Shown here: positions 24,153 through 33,348 of the stretch, piece by piece
Layout: every line of letters begins with the position of its first letter
How positions within the stretch are numbered: position 1 is the stretch's first letter
NCBI RefSeq assembly: GCF_945915485.1
Contig: NZ_CAMEFJ010000011.1
Coordinates: 1 to 51,929 of the forward strand
Origin: an uncultured Agrococcus sp.
GTDB taxonomy: Bacteria; Actinomycetota; Actinomycetes; Actinomycetales; Microbacteriaceae
DNA: 51,929 nucleotides
Direction of reading: 5' to 3'
Notes under the pieces: generated by a model
The model's input: only the letters and a program-made list of their open reading frames with translations
Told to the model about the DNA's origin: nothing
Databases searched by the model: none
Translations under genes and position numbers: made by a program

Positions 24153-26783
24153 CTAGCCGCGTTCCGTCTTCGACTCGGCGGAGTCTGTTGACGAATCGTC
24201 GTCCTTTGCGCCCGCGCCGGCATCCGCCGCAGCGACCTCGACAGGTCCGGTACCGGGGTGGCGTCGCTCGAGGCGTTCGCCCTCGACGTCGACGTTCGGC
24301 AGAATCCGGTCGAGCCACTTCGGCAGCCACCAGGCCGACTTGCCCAGCAAGTGCATGACGGCCGGAATCAGCAGCAAGCGCACGACGAACGCGTCGAACA
24401 TCACGCCCACGGCAAGGCCGAAGCCCATCAGCTTGATCATGGCCGAATCACTGAAGATGAAGGCGCCGAACACCGAGATCATGATGATCGCAGCGGTGAT
24501 CACAACGGCTCTTCCATTCCTCAACCCCAGCTGCACCGCCGTGCGCGCATCGTTGCCGTGCGCATACGCCTCTCGCATGCCCGAGGCGACGAAGAGCTGG
24601 TAGTCCATCGCGAGCCCGAACAGGATGCCGATCACGATCGTCGGGGCGAAGCTCAGAATCGGCTCGGGCGAGTGGATTCCGAGGACGCTGCCGAGCCAGC
24701 CCCACTGGAAGACAGCCGTGATCGCTCCGAAGGTCGCGAACAGCGACAGGACGAAGCCCAGCGTCGCCGTCAGCGGCACCAGCAGCGACCTGAACACGAA
24801 CACGAGAATCACGAACGACAGCCCGACCACGAGTGCGAGGTAGCCGGGCAGAGCATCCGCCAGTCGCTCGGAGATGTCGATGTTGCCGCTCGCGCTGCCC
24901 GCGACGCCGAGCTCGATGTCACCCTCGAGCGGTGACAGGTCACGCAGATCGTGCACGAGGTTCTCGGTCGACTCGGCTGACGGACCCTCTTCGGGAATCA
25001 CCTGGAACGCCAGCACGCTGTTGTCATCGTTCGTGGCGATCGGCGCGACCGCGTGCACGGCATCCCGCTCGGCGATCTGCTCGGCGATCTCCAGCTGCTG
25101 CGACACGAGGTCGTCGTCGCTCACGCTCTCCGGCGCATCGGCGACCACGAGGAGCGTGCCGTTCATACCCGGGCCGAACTCGTCCTCGATCGCGACGTAG
25201 GCGCGGTACTGCGTGGAGTCCTGCGGTTCGGATGCGCCGGTCGGCATCCCGAGTCGCATCGACAGCGCAGGAATCGCGATGATGAGCAGCAGCACGATCG
25301 CCGCCACGCCGGTCAATACGGCGCGCAGATTGCCCATCGGCTTCACCTGTGATGCAGAAGCGCTGCCGCCGTTCGAACCGATGCGCTCGCGTTCGCGCTT
25401 GCCGAGCGCTCGCATCCCGATCAGTCCCAGGAAGGCCGGAGTCAGCGTCGTCGCGATCAACACGGCGATGAAGACACCGAACGCGCCGACCGAACCCATG
25501 AGCCCCAGGAAACCGAGCCCGCTGACGTTGAGCGCGAGCAGGGCCACGATGACGGTCGCGCCCGCGAACACGACCGCGTTACCGGAGGTGCCGTTCGCGA
25601 GCCCGATCGACTCGTGCAGATCGTAGCCGTCCTTCAGCTGCCTTCGGTGCCGGTTGATGATGAACAGCGAGTAGTCGATGCCGACCGCGAGACCCAGCAT
25701 GACACCGAGCACGGGCGTGACCGACATCATCTCGATCGCGCCGGAAAGGGCGAGCGCGGCCGTGGTGGCCACACCGACACCGATGACGGCCGACAGGATG
25801 GGGATGATCGCCGGCAGGAGCGCGCGCATCAGGATGAGCAGCGCGATGAGGGCGATCGCGACGCCCACGACTTCGCTCGGGCCGAGAATCTCTGGGATCT
25901 CCATCGTGAGTTCCTGTGAGAAGTCGACCGTGACGCCATCGGGGAGTTCGTTGGTGATGAACTCCGTGACGGCTTCGCGTACCTCGGGCGTCACGTCGAA
26001 GAGCGAGTCCTCGAACACGATCGCGCCGACGGCGGTGCTGCCGTCTTCCGATACCTGCCGGATACCGGCGGCGAGGTCGAAGAGCGCGCTGCCGTCCTCG
26101 AGCATTGCGAGCCCGGACTCGTAGTCCTCTTCGCCGTCTTCGAGCTCGGATCGAGCGTTGTCCAGCTGCTCCTGCTGCTGGTCCAGTTGTTCCTGGCCCT
26201 GGTCGAGTTGCTGTTCCTGGCCGACGATCTCGGGGTTGGTGGACGGGTCGACGCCCATCGCTTCCATCTGCTCTTTCGCCTGGTCGAGTTGCTCGCGGCC
26301 CTCGTCGAGTTCCGACTGCGCCTGATCGAGCTGCTCCTGCCCGTTCTCGAGTTCCTCCAGGCCCGCATCCAGCTGTTCTCGGGCATCCTCGAGTTCGTCG
26401 AAGCCGTCTGCGATCTCGCGTTCCTGGTCGGCGAGCTGCTGCTGCGAATCGAACGGGTCGACAGCGCTCTCGACCCCCTCGAGATCGGTCGTGTCGTCGA
26501 GAATTGCGGCCAGCGCATCCTGCTGCTCGTCGGTGAACCCGTCGCCGCTGTCCGTCTGGAACACGACCGACCCTGTTCCGCCGGCGGATTCAGGTATTTC
26601 GTCCGCCAGCTGGTCGGTGACCCTGGTGGTTTCGGTGCCGGGGATGTTGACGGTGCCGACGAGTGTGCCGCTGAACGCAAAGTATGCGCCCGCGCCGAGC
26701 CCCAGCAGCACGAGCCAGGATGCTATGACGACCCAGGCTCGGCGAGCTGAGGCTCGCCCGAGACGGTAGAGGAATTCTGCCAC
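24153..26783 (-). CDS. MmpL-family RND transporter with extracellular coiled-coil
   Basis: 876-residue MMPL/RND transporter with two six-helix halves, each after a large extracytoplasmic loop. Typical parts are MRALLPAIIPILSAVIGVGV, GIDYSLFIINRHRRQL and GLAMDYQLFVASGMREAY. Residues ~114-237 of the first loop are a glutamine- and glutamate-rich helical hairpin with seven-residue spacing (EQLDQAQSELDEGREQLDQ) and a turn near 176-188 (GVDPSTNPEI). Family members export lipids, siderophores or drugs. The C-terminal ~60 residues are hydrophilic. GTG at 26783 has AAAGGG upstream. It follows a TetR gene by 24 nt, so both form an operon that the TetR protein probably controls. Confidence 0.9.
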   Translation of the reverse strand: MAEFLYRLGRASARRAWVVIASWLVLLGLGAGAYFAFSGTLVGTVNIPGTETTRVTDQLADEIPESAGGTGSVVFQTDSGDGFTDEQQDALAAILDDTTDLEGVESAVDPFDSQQQLADQEREIADGFDELEDAREQLDAGLEELENGQEQLDQAQSELDEGREQLDQAKEQMEAMGVDPSTNPEIVGQEQQLDQGQEQLDQQQEQLDNARSELEDGEEDYESGLAMLEDGSALFDLAAGIRQVSEDGSTAVGAIVFEDSLFDVTPEVREAVTEFITNELPDGVTVDFSQELTMEIPEILGPSEVVGVAIALIALLILMRALLPAIIPILSAVIGVGVATTAALALSGAIEMMSVTPVLGVMLGLAVGIDYSLFIINRHRRQLKDGYDLHESIGLANGTSGNAVVFAGATVIVALLALNVSGLGFLGLMGSVGAFGVFIAVLIATTLTPAFLGLIGMRALGKRERERIGSNGGSASASQVKPMGNLRAVLTGVAAIVLLLIIAIPALSMRLGMPTGASEPQDSTQYRAYVAIEDEFGPGMNGTLLVVADAPESVSDDDLVSQQLEIAEQIAERDAVHAVAPIATNDDNSVLAFQVIPEEGPSAESTENLVHDLRDLSPLEGDIELGVAGSASGNIDISERLADALPGYLALVVGLSFVILVFVFRSLLVPLTATLGFVLSLFATFGAITAVFQWGWLGSVLGIHSPEPILSFAPTIVIGILFGLAMDYQLFVASGMREAYAHGNDARTAVQLGLRNGRAVVITAAIIMISVFGAFIFSDSAMIKLMGFGLAVGVMFDAFVVRLLLIPAVMHLLGKSAWWLPKWLDRILPNVDVEGERLERRHPGTGPVEVAAADAGAGAKDDDSSTDSAESKTERG

Positions 26784-26807
26784 GATGGCCCTTTCGATGA
26801 GCGGGTA

Positions 26808-27536
26808 TTAGCGAGGGGAAGTTGGTCCGGACTCCGTCGGCCAGGTGGCCGTGACTCTCGCGAGCAGCTCGTTGAAGCGCTCGCGGGATTCCGGGGTCAG
26901 GACGGTGTCCGTTTCTCGTGCCCAGTGTCGTGCAGCGGTGGAAACCCCGCTGATGACCTGAGCGACAGCGACCTCCGCGTCGAATGCGTCGAGGTCGCTG
27001 GATGAGCGGACGATCTCGCCAATGAGTTCGTCGCCGGTGCGGCTGAGTGTTGCGTGGAAAAGCTCGTCGGTGTGACCTATGACGCCCGGGTCGGGGCCGA
27101 GGCTTCTCGCGAAGAACGCGATCGTGTCGAGAAGATCGGGCACCTTGAGTGTGTGAACTCCGGCGTCGAACAGCGACTCTCGAGTTACGGATGGCTCGAT
27201 GGCGCGGATGGCCTCACCGAATCGATCGACGAAATGGCGCAGCCTCTCTGATGCGAGCGTGATGAGCACCTCGTCGAGTGAGGCGAAGTGATTGAAGATC
27301 GTGCGGCGCGAGACGTCTGCCTTGGCCGCGAGTTCATCGACGGAGAAGAGCGCGGAACGCTGCTGCGCGACAAGGTCTTCCGCCGCCTGCAGGATCTGCT
27401 CTCGCGACCGCTGCTTCTGAGCTTCGCGGCGATCCTGCGCCGGCTTCGACGTGCCCTTGACGAAGCACTTCGACTGCTTGGTGTCGGTCGGGTCGTCGAC
27501 GTCACCCGTTTCGGGAGCGGAGTTCGAAGCGATCAC
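26808..27536 (-). CDS. TetR-family regulator of the MmpL operon
   Basis: 242-residue TetR-family repressor. After a ~35-residue hydrophilic N-terminal extension, the helix-turn-helix is seen at about residues 65-90 (FSVDELAAKADVSRRTIFNHF). The rest is the helical ligand-binding domain. Start GTG at 27536 is supported by a -10 element TAGTGT 6 nt upstream. The promoter is covered by three GTGCAA half-sites, so autorepression together with the MmpL gene 24 nt downstream is likely (inference). The ligand is unknown, probably the transported compound. Confidence 0.9.
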   Translation of the reverse strand: MIASNSAPETGDVDDPTDTKQSKCFVKGTSKPAQDRREAQKQRSREQILQAAEDLVAQQRSALFSVDELAAKADVSRRTIFNHFASLDEVLITLASERLRHFVDRFGEAIRAIEPSVTRESLFDAGVHTLKVPDLLDTIAFFARSLGPDPGVIGHTDELFHATLSRTGDELIGEIVRSSSDLDAFDAEVAVAQVISGVSTAARHWARETDTVLTPESRERFNELLARVTATWPTESGPTSPR

Positions 27537-27542
27537 GTGAAT

Positions 27543-27548
27543 ACACTA
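27543..27548 (-). promoter_or_regulatory. -10 element TAGTGT, leaderless start of tetR
   Basis: Read on the minus strand, TAGTGT ends 6 nt before the GTG at 27536 and directly abuts the TetR operator. Confidence 0.55.
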
Positions 27549-27572
27549 AGTGCAACGTTGCACTAGGTGCAA
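27549..27572. promoter_or_regulatory. TetR operator with three half-sites
   Basis: AGTGCAACGTTGCACT (27549-27564) is a perfect 16-bp palindrome. Its right half is shared with a second palindrome, TTGCAC-TAG-GTGCAA (27558-27572). Three half-sites next to the -10 element of the tetR-mmpL operon would allow autorepression and possibly cooperative binding. Confidence 0.75.
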
Positions 27573-27718
27573 TCTGGAACGCCTTTCGATTTTCTATGGT
27601 TTCGCTGCCCTGGGGTGGCCGGCGCCGAGGGTGTTGCCTTCTTCCGTTGTCACACTCGTATGACCCCCTCTGCCGACAGATGGCAGTGTTCGACGCCGGC
27701 AATGTCAGACATAAGTAG

Positions 27719-27724
27719 TACAAT
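27719..27724 (+). promoter_or_regulatory. -10 element TACAAT, leaderless start of the antitoxin gene
   Basis: TACAAT ends 6 nt before the ATG at 27731. It closely matches the -10 consensus. Confidence 0.6.
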
Positions 27725-27730
27725 GAGGTC

Positions 27731-28009
27731 ATGCGCACAGTATCGAAACGAGAGTTGAACCAGAACACCGCCGGTGTCCTGGACGCCGTTACGGATGCTG
27801 AGGATGTGGTTGTGACCGAGCGCGGAAGGCCGCGTTGGCGGTTGAGCACCACGCGCGAAAGTGCCGACACGTTGCAGCGGTTCGAGCGTGACGGTCGCTA
27901 CACGCCACCCTCGTCGGCACCCGCGCCTTGGCCGCAGCAGCCGGGAGGCCCGGAATACACCGAAGAAGAGGTGGACGAGCTCCTGGCGGACTTGCGCGGA
28001 GAACACTGA
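27731..28009 (+). CDS. Phd/YefM-type antitoxin
   Basis: 92-residue prevent-host-death family antitoxin. The N-terminal DNA-binding fold is recognised in VSKRELNQNTAGVLDAV and DVVVTERGRPRWRL. The C-terminal part (residues ~50-92), ending in acidic EYTEEEVDELLADLRGEH, would fold on and neutralise the toxin. Its TGA overlaps the ATG of the PIN-domain toxin gene by one base, the usual coupled type II arrangement. Autorepression at the promoter just upstream is expected from the family. Confidence 0.9.
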   Translation: MRTVSKRELNQNTAGVLDAVTDAEDVVVTERGRPRWRLSTTRESADTLQRFERDGRYTPPSSAPAPWPQQPGGPEYTEEEVDELLADLRGEH

Positions 28010-28413
28010 TGGGGTCACTCGTGTATCTGGATTCCTCGGTCGCGCTTCGCACGATCTTGAATGTGCCGGAACGCAATGCGCTCGTTGCCTGGATGCAGAC
28101 GCCCGATACGACGTTTCTGTCGTCGAGATTGTTACGCACCGAGGTCGTGCGAGTACTGCGTCGCGATGAACGGCCACTCTCCGACGGCGCCCCTCTGCTC
28201 GACCGAGTTGGGCTGTTGGATATCACCCGCGAAGTGCATTCGGTTGCGGAGTCCATCGAGCGCCATGTGAAAACCCTCGACGCACTGCACTTGGCCACGG
28301 CACTGCTCATCGGGGAACGCGTAACGGTAGCCACGCACGACATGAAGATGCTTGAGGTTGCCGGTCGCTTAGGGCTCAGGTCCATTGATCCCGTCAAGTC
28401 ATCTAGCGTCTAA
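28009..28413 (+). CDS. PIN-domain toxin (VapC-like ribonuclease)
   Basis: 134-residue PIN-domain protein, the RNase toxin partner of the preceding antitoxin. Conserved acidic residues for metal binding are Asp8 (YLDSSV), Glu45 (RTEVVR), Asp91 (TLDALHLA) and Asp111 (THDMKM), so the active site looks intact. PIN toxins usually cut tRNA or rRNA; the target here is unknown. The ATG at 28009 shares its A with the antitoxin TGA, which fixes the start. The antitoxin is Phd-like, a mixed but known pairing with PIN toxins. It converges with a RidA-type gene. Confidence 0.9.
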   Translation: MGSLVYLDSSVALRTILNVPERNALVAWMQTPDTTFLSSRLLRTEVVRVLRRDERPLSDGAPLLDRVGLLDITREVHSVAESIERHVKTLDALHLATALLIGERVTVATHDMKMLEVAGRLGLRSIDPVKSSSV

Positions 28414-28448
28414 TCGCCGGTCGTACCTCGTGCGTTGACGGTGGCTCG

Positions 28449-28856
28449 TCAGTCACGGACGGCGGCGGTTGCCTCGATCTCGACCAGCTGATCGTCGTAG
28501 CCGAGCACCGTGACGCCCAGTAGCGTGCTCGGCACGTCGTGGTCGCCGAATGCCGCTGCTACGACATCCCATGCCGTCACGAGATCCTCCTGGCGTGCAG
28601 ACGCCACGAGCACGCGCGTCGAGATCACATCACGCATACTCGCCCCGGCCTCCGCGAGCGCGATCTCCAAATTCTCGATGCATTTCGCCGCCTGGCCGGC
28701 GAAATCGCCGATGGCGGCGGTGGAGCCATCGAGGTTCAGCGGGCAGGAGCCGGCGAGGAAGATAAATCGAGCATCCTTCGGTGCCGTGGCGGCGTAGGCG
28801 TACTGTGCGCGGTCGCTGAGATCTGCGGAACGGATGAGCTGCACGGCTGAGTTCAT
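28449..28856 (-). CDS. RidA-family protein (reactive intermediate deaminase)
   Basis: 135-residue member of the Rid/YER057c/UK114 family, trimeric proteins. Canonical RidA hydrolyses enamine/imine intermediates released by PLP-dependent enzymes. Visible family parts are FIFLAGSCPLNLDGSTAAIGDFAGQAAKCIENLEIALAEAG, here noted as residues ~45-90, and the final VEIEATAAVRD. The usual active-site arginine falls in ISTRVLVAS near residue 98. ATG at 28856 has GGAGAC directly upstream. It lies 67 nt after pdxT on the same strand, so it may belong to the vitamin B6 operon, a sensible link because RidA protects PLP enzymes. Confidence 0.85.
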   Translation of the reverse strand: MNSAVQLIRSADLSDRAQYAYAATAPKDARFIFLAGSCPLNLDGSTAAIGDFAGQAAKCIENLEIALAEAGASMRDVISTRVLVASARQEDLVTAWDVVAAAFGDHDVPSTLLGVTVLGYDDQLVEIEATAAVRD

Positions 28857-28923
28857 GTCTCCATACTCTCCTGCGCACAGCGTGTACCGCATCCCCCTTG
28901 CGAACGAGGTTGCGTCGAGGAGG

Positions 28924-29534
28924 CTATGCTGCGGCGTCCGCGGCCCGCTGCGCCGCCAGGTCGAGGAAGCGCCTGTGCAGACGGTTCTCGCCCGTGATCT
29001 CCGGGTGGAACGTCGCCGCCACGAGACGCCCCTGCTGTACTGCGACCGGCTGACCATTGTGGCGCACGATGGTCGCCACCCCGGGGCCGACGGCCTCGAT
29101 GATCGGCGCGCGGATGAACGCGGCGCGCATCCGGTCGCCCGGAGTGCCATCGACGCTTATGTCAGCATCCGCCTCGAACGATTCCAGCTGCCCGCCGTAG
29201 CCGTTGCGGCGTACGGTGACGTCCAGGCCGCCGACGCGATCGAAGCCCGCGAGGGCGTCCGCGTCGAGCACGTGATCGGCGAGGAGGATGAGGCCCGCGC
29301 AGGTGCCGAGCACGGCGAGCCCGGTATCCACTCGCTCGCGCACTGCGGGCAGGAGCCCTGTCGAAGCAGCTAACCGTGCGATTGCGGTGCTCTCACCGCC
29401 CGGGATGACCAGCCCGCTCAGCCCCGTGAGTTGCTCCGGTCGACGCACCGGGGTCACCGATGCGCCAAGGGCCCTGAGGAGCCTCGAGTGCTCCTCGATC
29501 GCGCCCTGCAGGGCGAGGATGCCGACGCGTGCGT

Positions 29535-29538
<4 letters not shown>
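28924..29538 (-). CDS. pdxT: Pyridoxal 5'-phosphate synthase glutaminase subunit PdxT
   Basis: 204-residue class-I glutamine amidotransferase that delivers ammonia to PdxS for de novo PLP synthesis. The catalytic triad is Cys80 (LGTCAGL), His178 and Glu180 (FHPE); the glycine loop PGGESTAI lies at 46-53. GTG at 29538 overlaps the pdxS stop (GTGA), so the two subunits are co-translated. Length is typical. Confidence 0.96.
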
Positions 29539-30452
<914 letters not shown>

Positions 30453-30530
30453 GGTGCTCCTTGTTCGGTGATGTGCGGAAATTTGCTTCTCAGATTTGCG
30501 CGGCGTCGGTGCCAGTTTCATGCCGCGCCA

Positions 30531-30599
30531 GAAGGTTTTTACGGGTCGAGACGGCGTCCAGACCCATAAAAACCATCTAGCACTGCTTGGAAAACCTTC
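30531..30599. repeat. Inverted repeats in the pdxS-pdxR spacer
   Basis: GGTTTTTACGGGTC (30534-30547) pairs with GACCCATAAAAACC (30561-30574) with one mismatch and a 13-nt loop. A wider pair, GAAGGTTTT (30531-30539) and AAAACCTTC (30591-30599), overlaps it. These may be operator half-sites or a 5'-leader hairpin upstream of pdxS. Confidence 0.5.
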
Positions 30600-30654
30600 C
30601 GGTGTTGCCGCGTCGTGTTCGTTCGTCGCCGTCATTCAGCTTGCTGTGCGCGAT

Positions 30655-30697
30655 TGGTCTACGGCAAGATCCAGTTCAAGGCACATTGACTAGACCA
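30655..30697. promoter_or_regulatory. pdxR operator: Candidate PdxR sites TGGTCTA / TAGACCA
   Basis: TGGTCTA (30655-30661) and its exact inverse TAGACCA (30691-30697) flank the pdxR promoter. As I recall, the PdxR box of Corynebacterium glutamicum contains a TGGWCTA-like core, so these are good candidates for MocR/PdxR binding controlling pdxR and pdxST. Confidence 0.55.
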
Positions 30698-30704
30698 GTT
30701 CGCG

Positions 30705-30710
30705 TAGCAT
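30705..30710 (+). promoter_or_regulatory. -10 element TAGCAT, leaderless start of pdxR
   Basis: TAGCAT ends 6 nt before the ATG at 30717; no ribosome site is present. A candidate PdxR site ends 7 bp upstream of it, so binding could affect this promoter. Confidence 0.55.
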
Positions 30711-30716
30711 TGCACC

Positions 30717-32213
30717 ATGTTGCCCTTCGTGATCGATCGCGCATCCGTCGTCCCGATCGCGGCGCAAATCGCCGCGGGCGTCCGCGGGTTCGTCGCCGAC
30801 GGTGCTCTGGAAGCCGGCCAATCGCTTCCCTCGTCCCGCAGACTGGGGCAGCAGCTCGGTGTCGCAAGGGGCACGGTGGTCTCCGCCTACGATCAGCTCG
30901 TGAGCGAGGGCTATCTCGTGACGAGAGCGGGAGGTGCCACGCGCATCCACCCCGATGCCGCGAGGGCAGACGGGATCGAACGAGCGAGTTCGAACGTGAA
31001 GGAGCCGGCCGTGGCCGTGGGCGAATCGTCGCAAGGACGGCACCGCTCGCAGTGCGCCCGGCAAGATGCGCGCAAGCGGCCGGATGCCGTGGACCTCATG
31101 CCGGGCAGGCGTCCGGCACCGGTCATCGACGACGCCGCGTGGCGCGAGGCGTGGCGTAAGGCGGCGACCGCGAATCGGGTCGACTATTCTCCTCGGGCAG
31201 CGGTGGCCGGCCTGCAGGAGCTGCGCCTCGCAATCGCAGAGCACCTGCGATTGCTGCGGGCGATGGTCGTCGACCCAGACTCGATCATCGTGACGGGAGG
31301 CGCACGAGATGGGCTGACGCTCGTCCTCGCAGGGCTGGAAGCCGCACCGGTCGCAGTCGAGTCCCCCGGCTATCCCGGCTTGCGACGCGTACTGCAGCGC
31401 CGCGGGGTGCCGGTGCGAGAGACGCCGGTCGATGGCTCCGGGCTGATCCCCGCGAAGCTGCCGCGCGACTCCCGCGCGGTCCTCGTGACGCCGAACCACC
31501 TGTTCCCCGTTGGCGGCAGCATGCCCGCGGCGCGACGCATGGAGCTGCTGCGGCACGCGTCCGAGACCGGCATGCTCGTCATCGAGGACGACTTCGACAG
31601 CGACTTCCGTCACGTCGGTGCCCCGGTGCCGACGCTGTTCGATCTGCACTCGGATGCCGTCATCCACGTCGGCACGTTCAGCCAGGTGCTGACGGCAGAA
31701 GCGGGTGTCGGCTATGTCATTTTGCCGGATGATGCTCGGGATGCGCTGCTTGCTGCGGCGGAGGACCTCGGGCCGAGTACGCCCGCGATAGCGCAGCGAG
31801 CGGTCGCGGATTTCCTGCACTCCGGCGGTCTGCGGCGGCGCATCACCCGCAGGAGGCGCGCGCTGATCCGTCGCCGTGACCTGCTGCTGCAGGAGCTCGC
31901 GGGGCTGCCGGTCGACATGATCTCCGGCGCCCACGCGGTTGTCAGAACGCACGGCGCCGGCAGCGTTCCTGCCGTTATCGAGCGCTGCGAGTCTCGGGGG
32001 GTTCTGGTCGGTGACCTCTCGGCGTACTGGAGCGGCGGCATCCGAGAGTCACCAGCGCCGGATGCGGAGGAGGGCATCGTCCTGCAGTGCGATGACACTG
32101 CCGACGACGACCTGCTGTTCGCGCTGCGGGTCATTCGCGAAGCGCTGGACGACGCCTCGGTCACCCTGGCTCGATGCGAGGAGAGGGACGGTTGGAGTGA
32201 GGGATGCGCGTGA
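30717..32213 (+). CDS. pdxR: MocR/GntR-type regulator PdxR, PLP lysine replaced
   Basis: 498-residue chimera of a GntR winged helix (residues ~1-80, LPSSRRLGQQLGVARGTVVSAYDQL) and a fold-type I aminotransferase domain (about 150-490). PdxR proteins sense PLP and control pdxST. Other aminotransferase landmarks are present (VTGGARDGL, VTPNHLFPVG, IEDDFDSDF). At the place of the PLP lysine (usual GTFSK) it reads GTFSQVLTAEAG, with Gln323 and no lysine nearby, so a covalent Schiff base is not possible there. The linker of ~70 residues is long and charged. It is divergent to pdxS, and its stop is overlapped by the following M23-type gene by 10 nt. Confidence 0.88.
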   Translation: MLPFVIDRASVVPIAAQIAAGVRGFVADGALEAGQSLPSSRRLGQQLGVARGTVVSAYDQLVSEGYLVTRAGGATRIHPDAARADGIERASSNVKEPAVAVGESSQGRHRSQCARQDARKRPDAVDLMPGRRPAPVIDDAAWREAWRKAATANRVDYSPRAAVAGLQELRLAIAEHLRLLRAMVVDPDSIIVTGGARDGLTLVLAGLEAAPVAVESPGYPGLRRVLQRRGVPVRETPVDGSGLIPAKLPRDSRAVLVTPNHLFPVGGSMPAARRMELLRHASETGMLVIEDDFDSDFRHVGAPVPTLFDLHSDAVIHVGTFSQVLTAEAGVGYVILPDDARDALLAAAEDLGPSTPAIAQRAVADFLHSGGLRRRITRRRRALIRRRDLLLQELAGLPVDMISGAHAVVRTHGAGSVPAVIERCESRGVLVGDLSAYWSGGIRESPAPDAEEGIVLQCDDTADDDLLFALRVIREALDDASVTLARCEERDGWSEGCA

Positions 32214-32833
32214 TTACTGCAATCGACCTTGAATATCCCTTCTCGGGTCGATGGCTGACACAGAACAGCCCGGCAGTACGTGTGCCGAGCCATGGCACCG
32301 CTCTTTTCGGGACCTCCTACGCGATCGACTTCGTTCCCGTCGATGATCGCGGCCGCACTGCGCCGTTCACGCTTGCGTCGCTTGTGCGCCCCGAGCGCCC
32401 GGAGAAATTCCCCGGGTTCGGTCGTCCCGTCCTATCTCCTGTTGCGGGTCGTGTTGTCGCAGTGCACGACGCCGAGCAGGATCACGGTGCCTTTCGCGGA
32501 TTCCCCTCGGTCGCCTATGCGCTGACACAGCGTCGTCGAGTCGCCGCGGGCTGGATCGGCCTGGCAGGCAATCACGTGATGATCGAGGCGGACGGGGCGG
32601 TGGTCGCGCTGTGCCATCTGCAACACGGGAGCGTTTCCGTACGTGCCGGCCAAGCCCTGCAGATCGGTGACGTGGTCGGCCGGTGCGGCAATTCCGGCAA
32701 CTGTACGGAGCCGCACCTGCACCTGCAGGCGATGGATCACCGGGACCCGCGGCGTGCGCGAGCCGTTCCTATCACGTTCCGGGGCGGGCTGCCCCGGAAC
32801 GGAGAGATCATCGAGGCGGCGCCTGGCGACTGA
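32204..32833 (+). CDS. M23/LytM-type peptidase-like protein, no signal peptide
   Basis: 209-residue protein with a LytM/M23 metallopeptidase fold. The late HLHLQ motif is intact in NCTEPHLHLQAMD, and an earlier histidine and aspartate in HGTALFGTSYAIDF fit the HxnD zinc motif with wider spacing than usual. Glycine strands PVLSPVAGRVVAV and VGRCGNSGN are typical. No signal peptide or membrane helix is visible, so a cell-wall role would need another export route, or it is a cytoplasmic derivative. The ATG at 32204 lies inside the pdxR end (10-nt overlap), so it is co-transcribed and probably translationally coupled with the vitamin B6 regulator, an odd partner. Confidence 0.8.
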   Translation: MRVITAIDLEYPFSGRWLTQNSPAVRVPSHGTALFGTSYAIDFVPVDDRGRTAPFTLASLVRPERPEKFPGFGRPVLSPVAGRVVAVHDAEQDHGAFRGFPSVAYALTQRRRVAAGWIGLAGNHVMIEADGAVVALCHLQHGSVSVRAGQALQIGDVVGRCGNSGNCTEPHLHLQAMDHRDPRRARAVPITFRGGLPRNGEIIEAAPGD

Positions 32834-32903
32834 ACTGCTTGTTTATTGAGGTGTCGTGCCGAACCGCTTGGATCTTCGAGCCGCTCCCGCAAAAGCAAGC
32901 ACT

Positions 32904-33317
32904 TCAGTCGCCTTGGCCGAGCACCTCGAGGTAGTGCGGGCTGTGCATGATCCCCAGGATGTTCCCGAACGGATCCGCGACGTACGCCGTCACCCACCCT
33001 TCGCTGCGGATCGTGGGCGGCTCGATCTCTTGTGCGCCGAGCTCGAGTAGGCGCTCGAAAGAGGTCTGCACGTCGTCGACGTGCCAGTACGTGACCGCGC
33101 CCGCGGGGCTTGCCGCACCATGACCGGGCGGGCGGTAGCGGCTGTCGATGAGGCCGAGTTCGTCCTCGCTGTCGCCGATACGGAACTCGACGTATGCGGG
33201 CTCCTCGATGGAGGGCTGTGCGAAGTAGGGGTCGACGCCCAGCAATTCTCGGTACCACTCGACCGCGGCCGGTACGTCGTCGACGAAGAAGGTGATGGTG
33301 GTGAATCCTCGTAGCAT
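32904..33317 (-). CDS. VOC-family (glyoxalase-like) protein
   Basis: 137-residue vicinal-oxygen-chelate fold protein built of two beta-alpha-beta-beta-beta units: TTITFFVDDVPAAVEWYREL at the start and YWHVDDVQTSFERLLELGAQ in the second half, ending with YVADPFGNILGIMHSP. Members include glyoxalases, dioxygenases and antibiotic-binding proteins; substrate unknown. ATG at 33317 has AAGGAAG as ribosome site. It is followed upstream by a YdeI-like gene on the same strand, about 30 nt apart, so these two may form an operon divergent to the WYL regulator. Confidence 0.85.
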   Translation of the reverse strand: MLRGFTTITFFVDDVPAAVEWYRELLGVDPYFAQPSIEEPAYVEFRIGDSEDELGLIDSRYRPPGHGAASPAGAVTYWHVDDVQTSFERLLELGAQEIEPPTIRSEGWVTAYVADPFGNILGIMHSPHYLEVLGQGD

Positions 33318-33348
33318 GGTGCTTCCTTATCTCTGAGTTCTTACTCGA

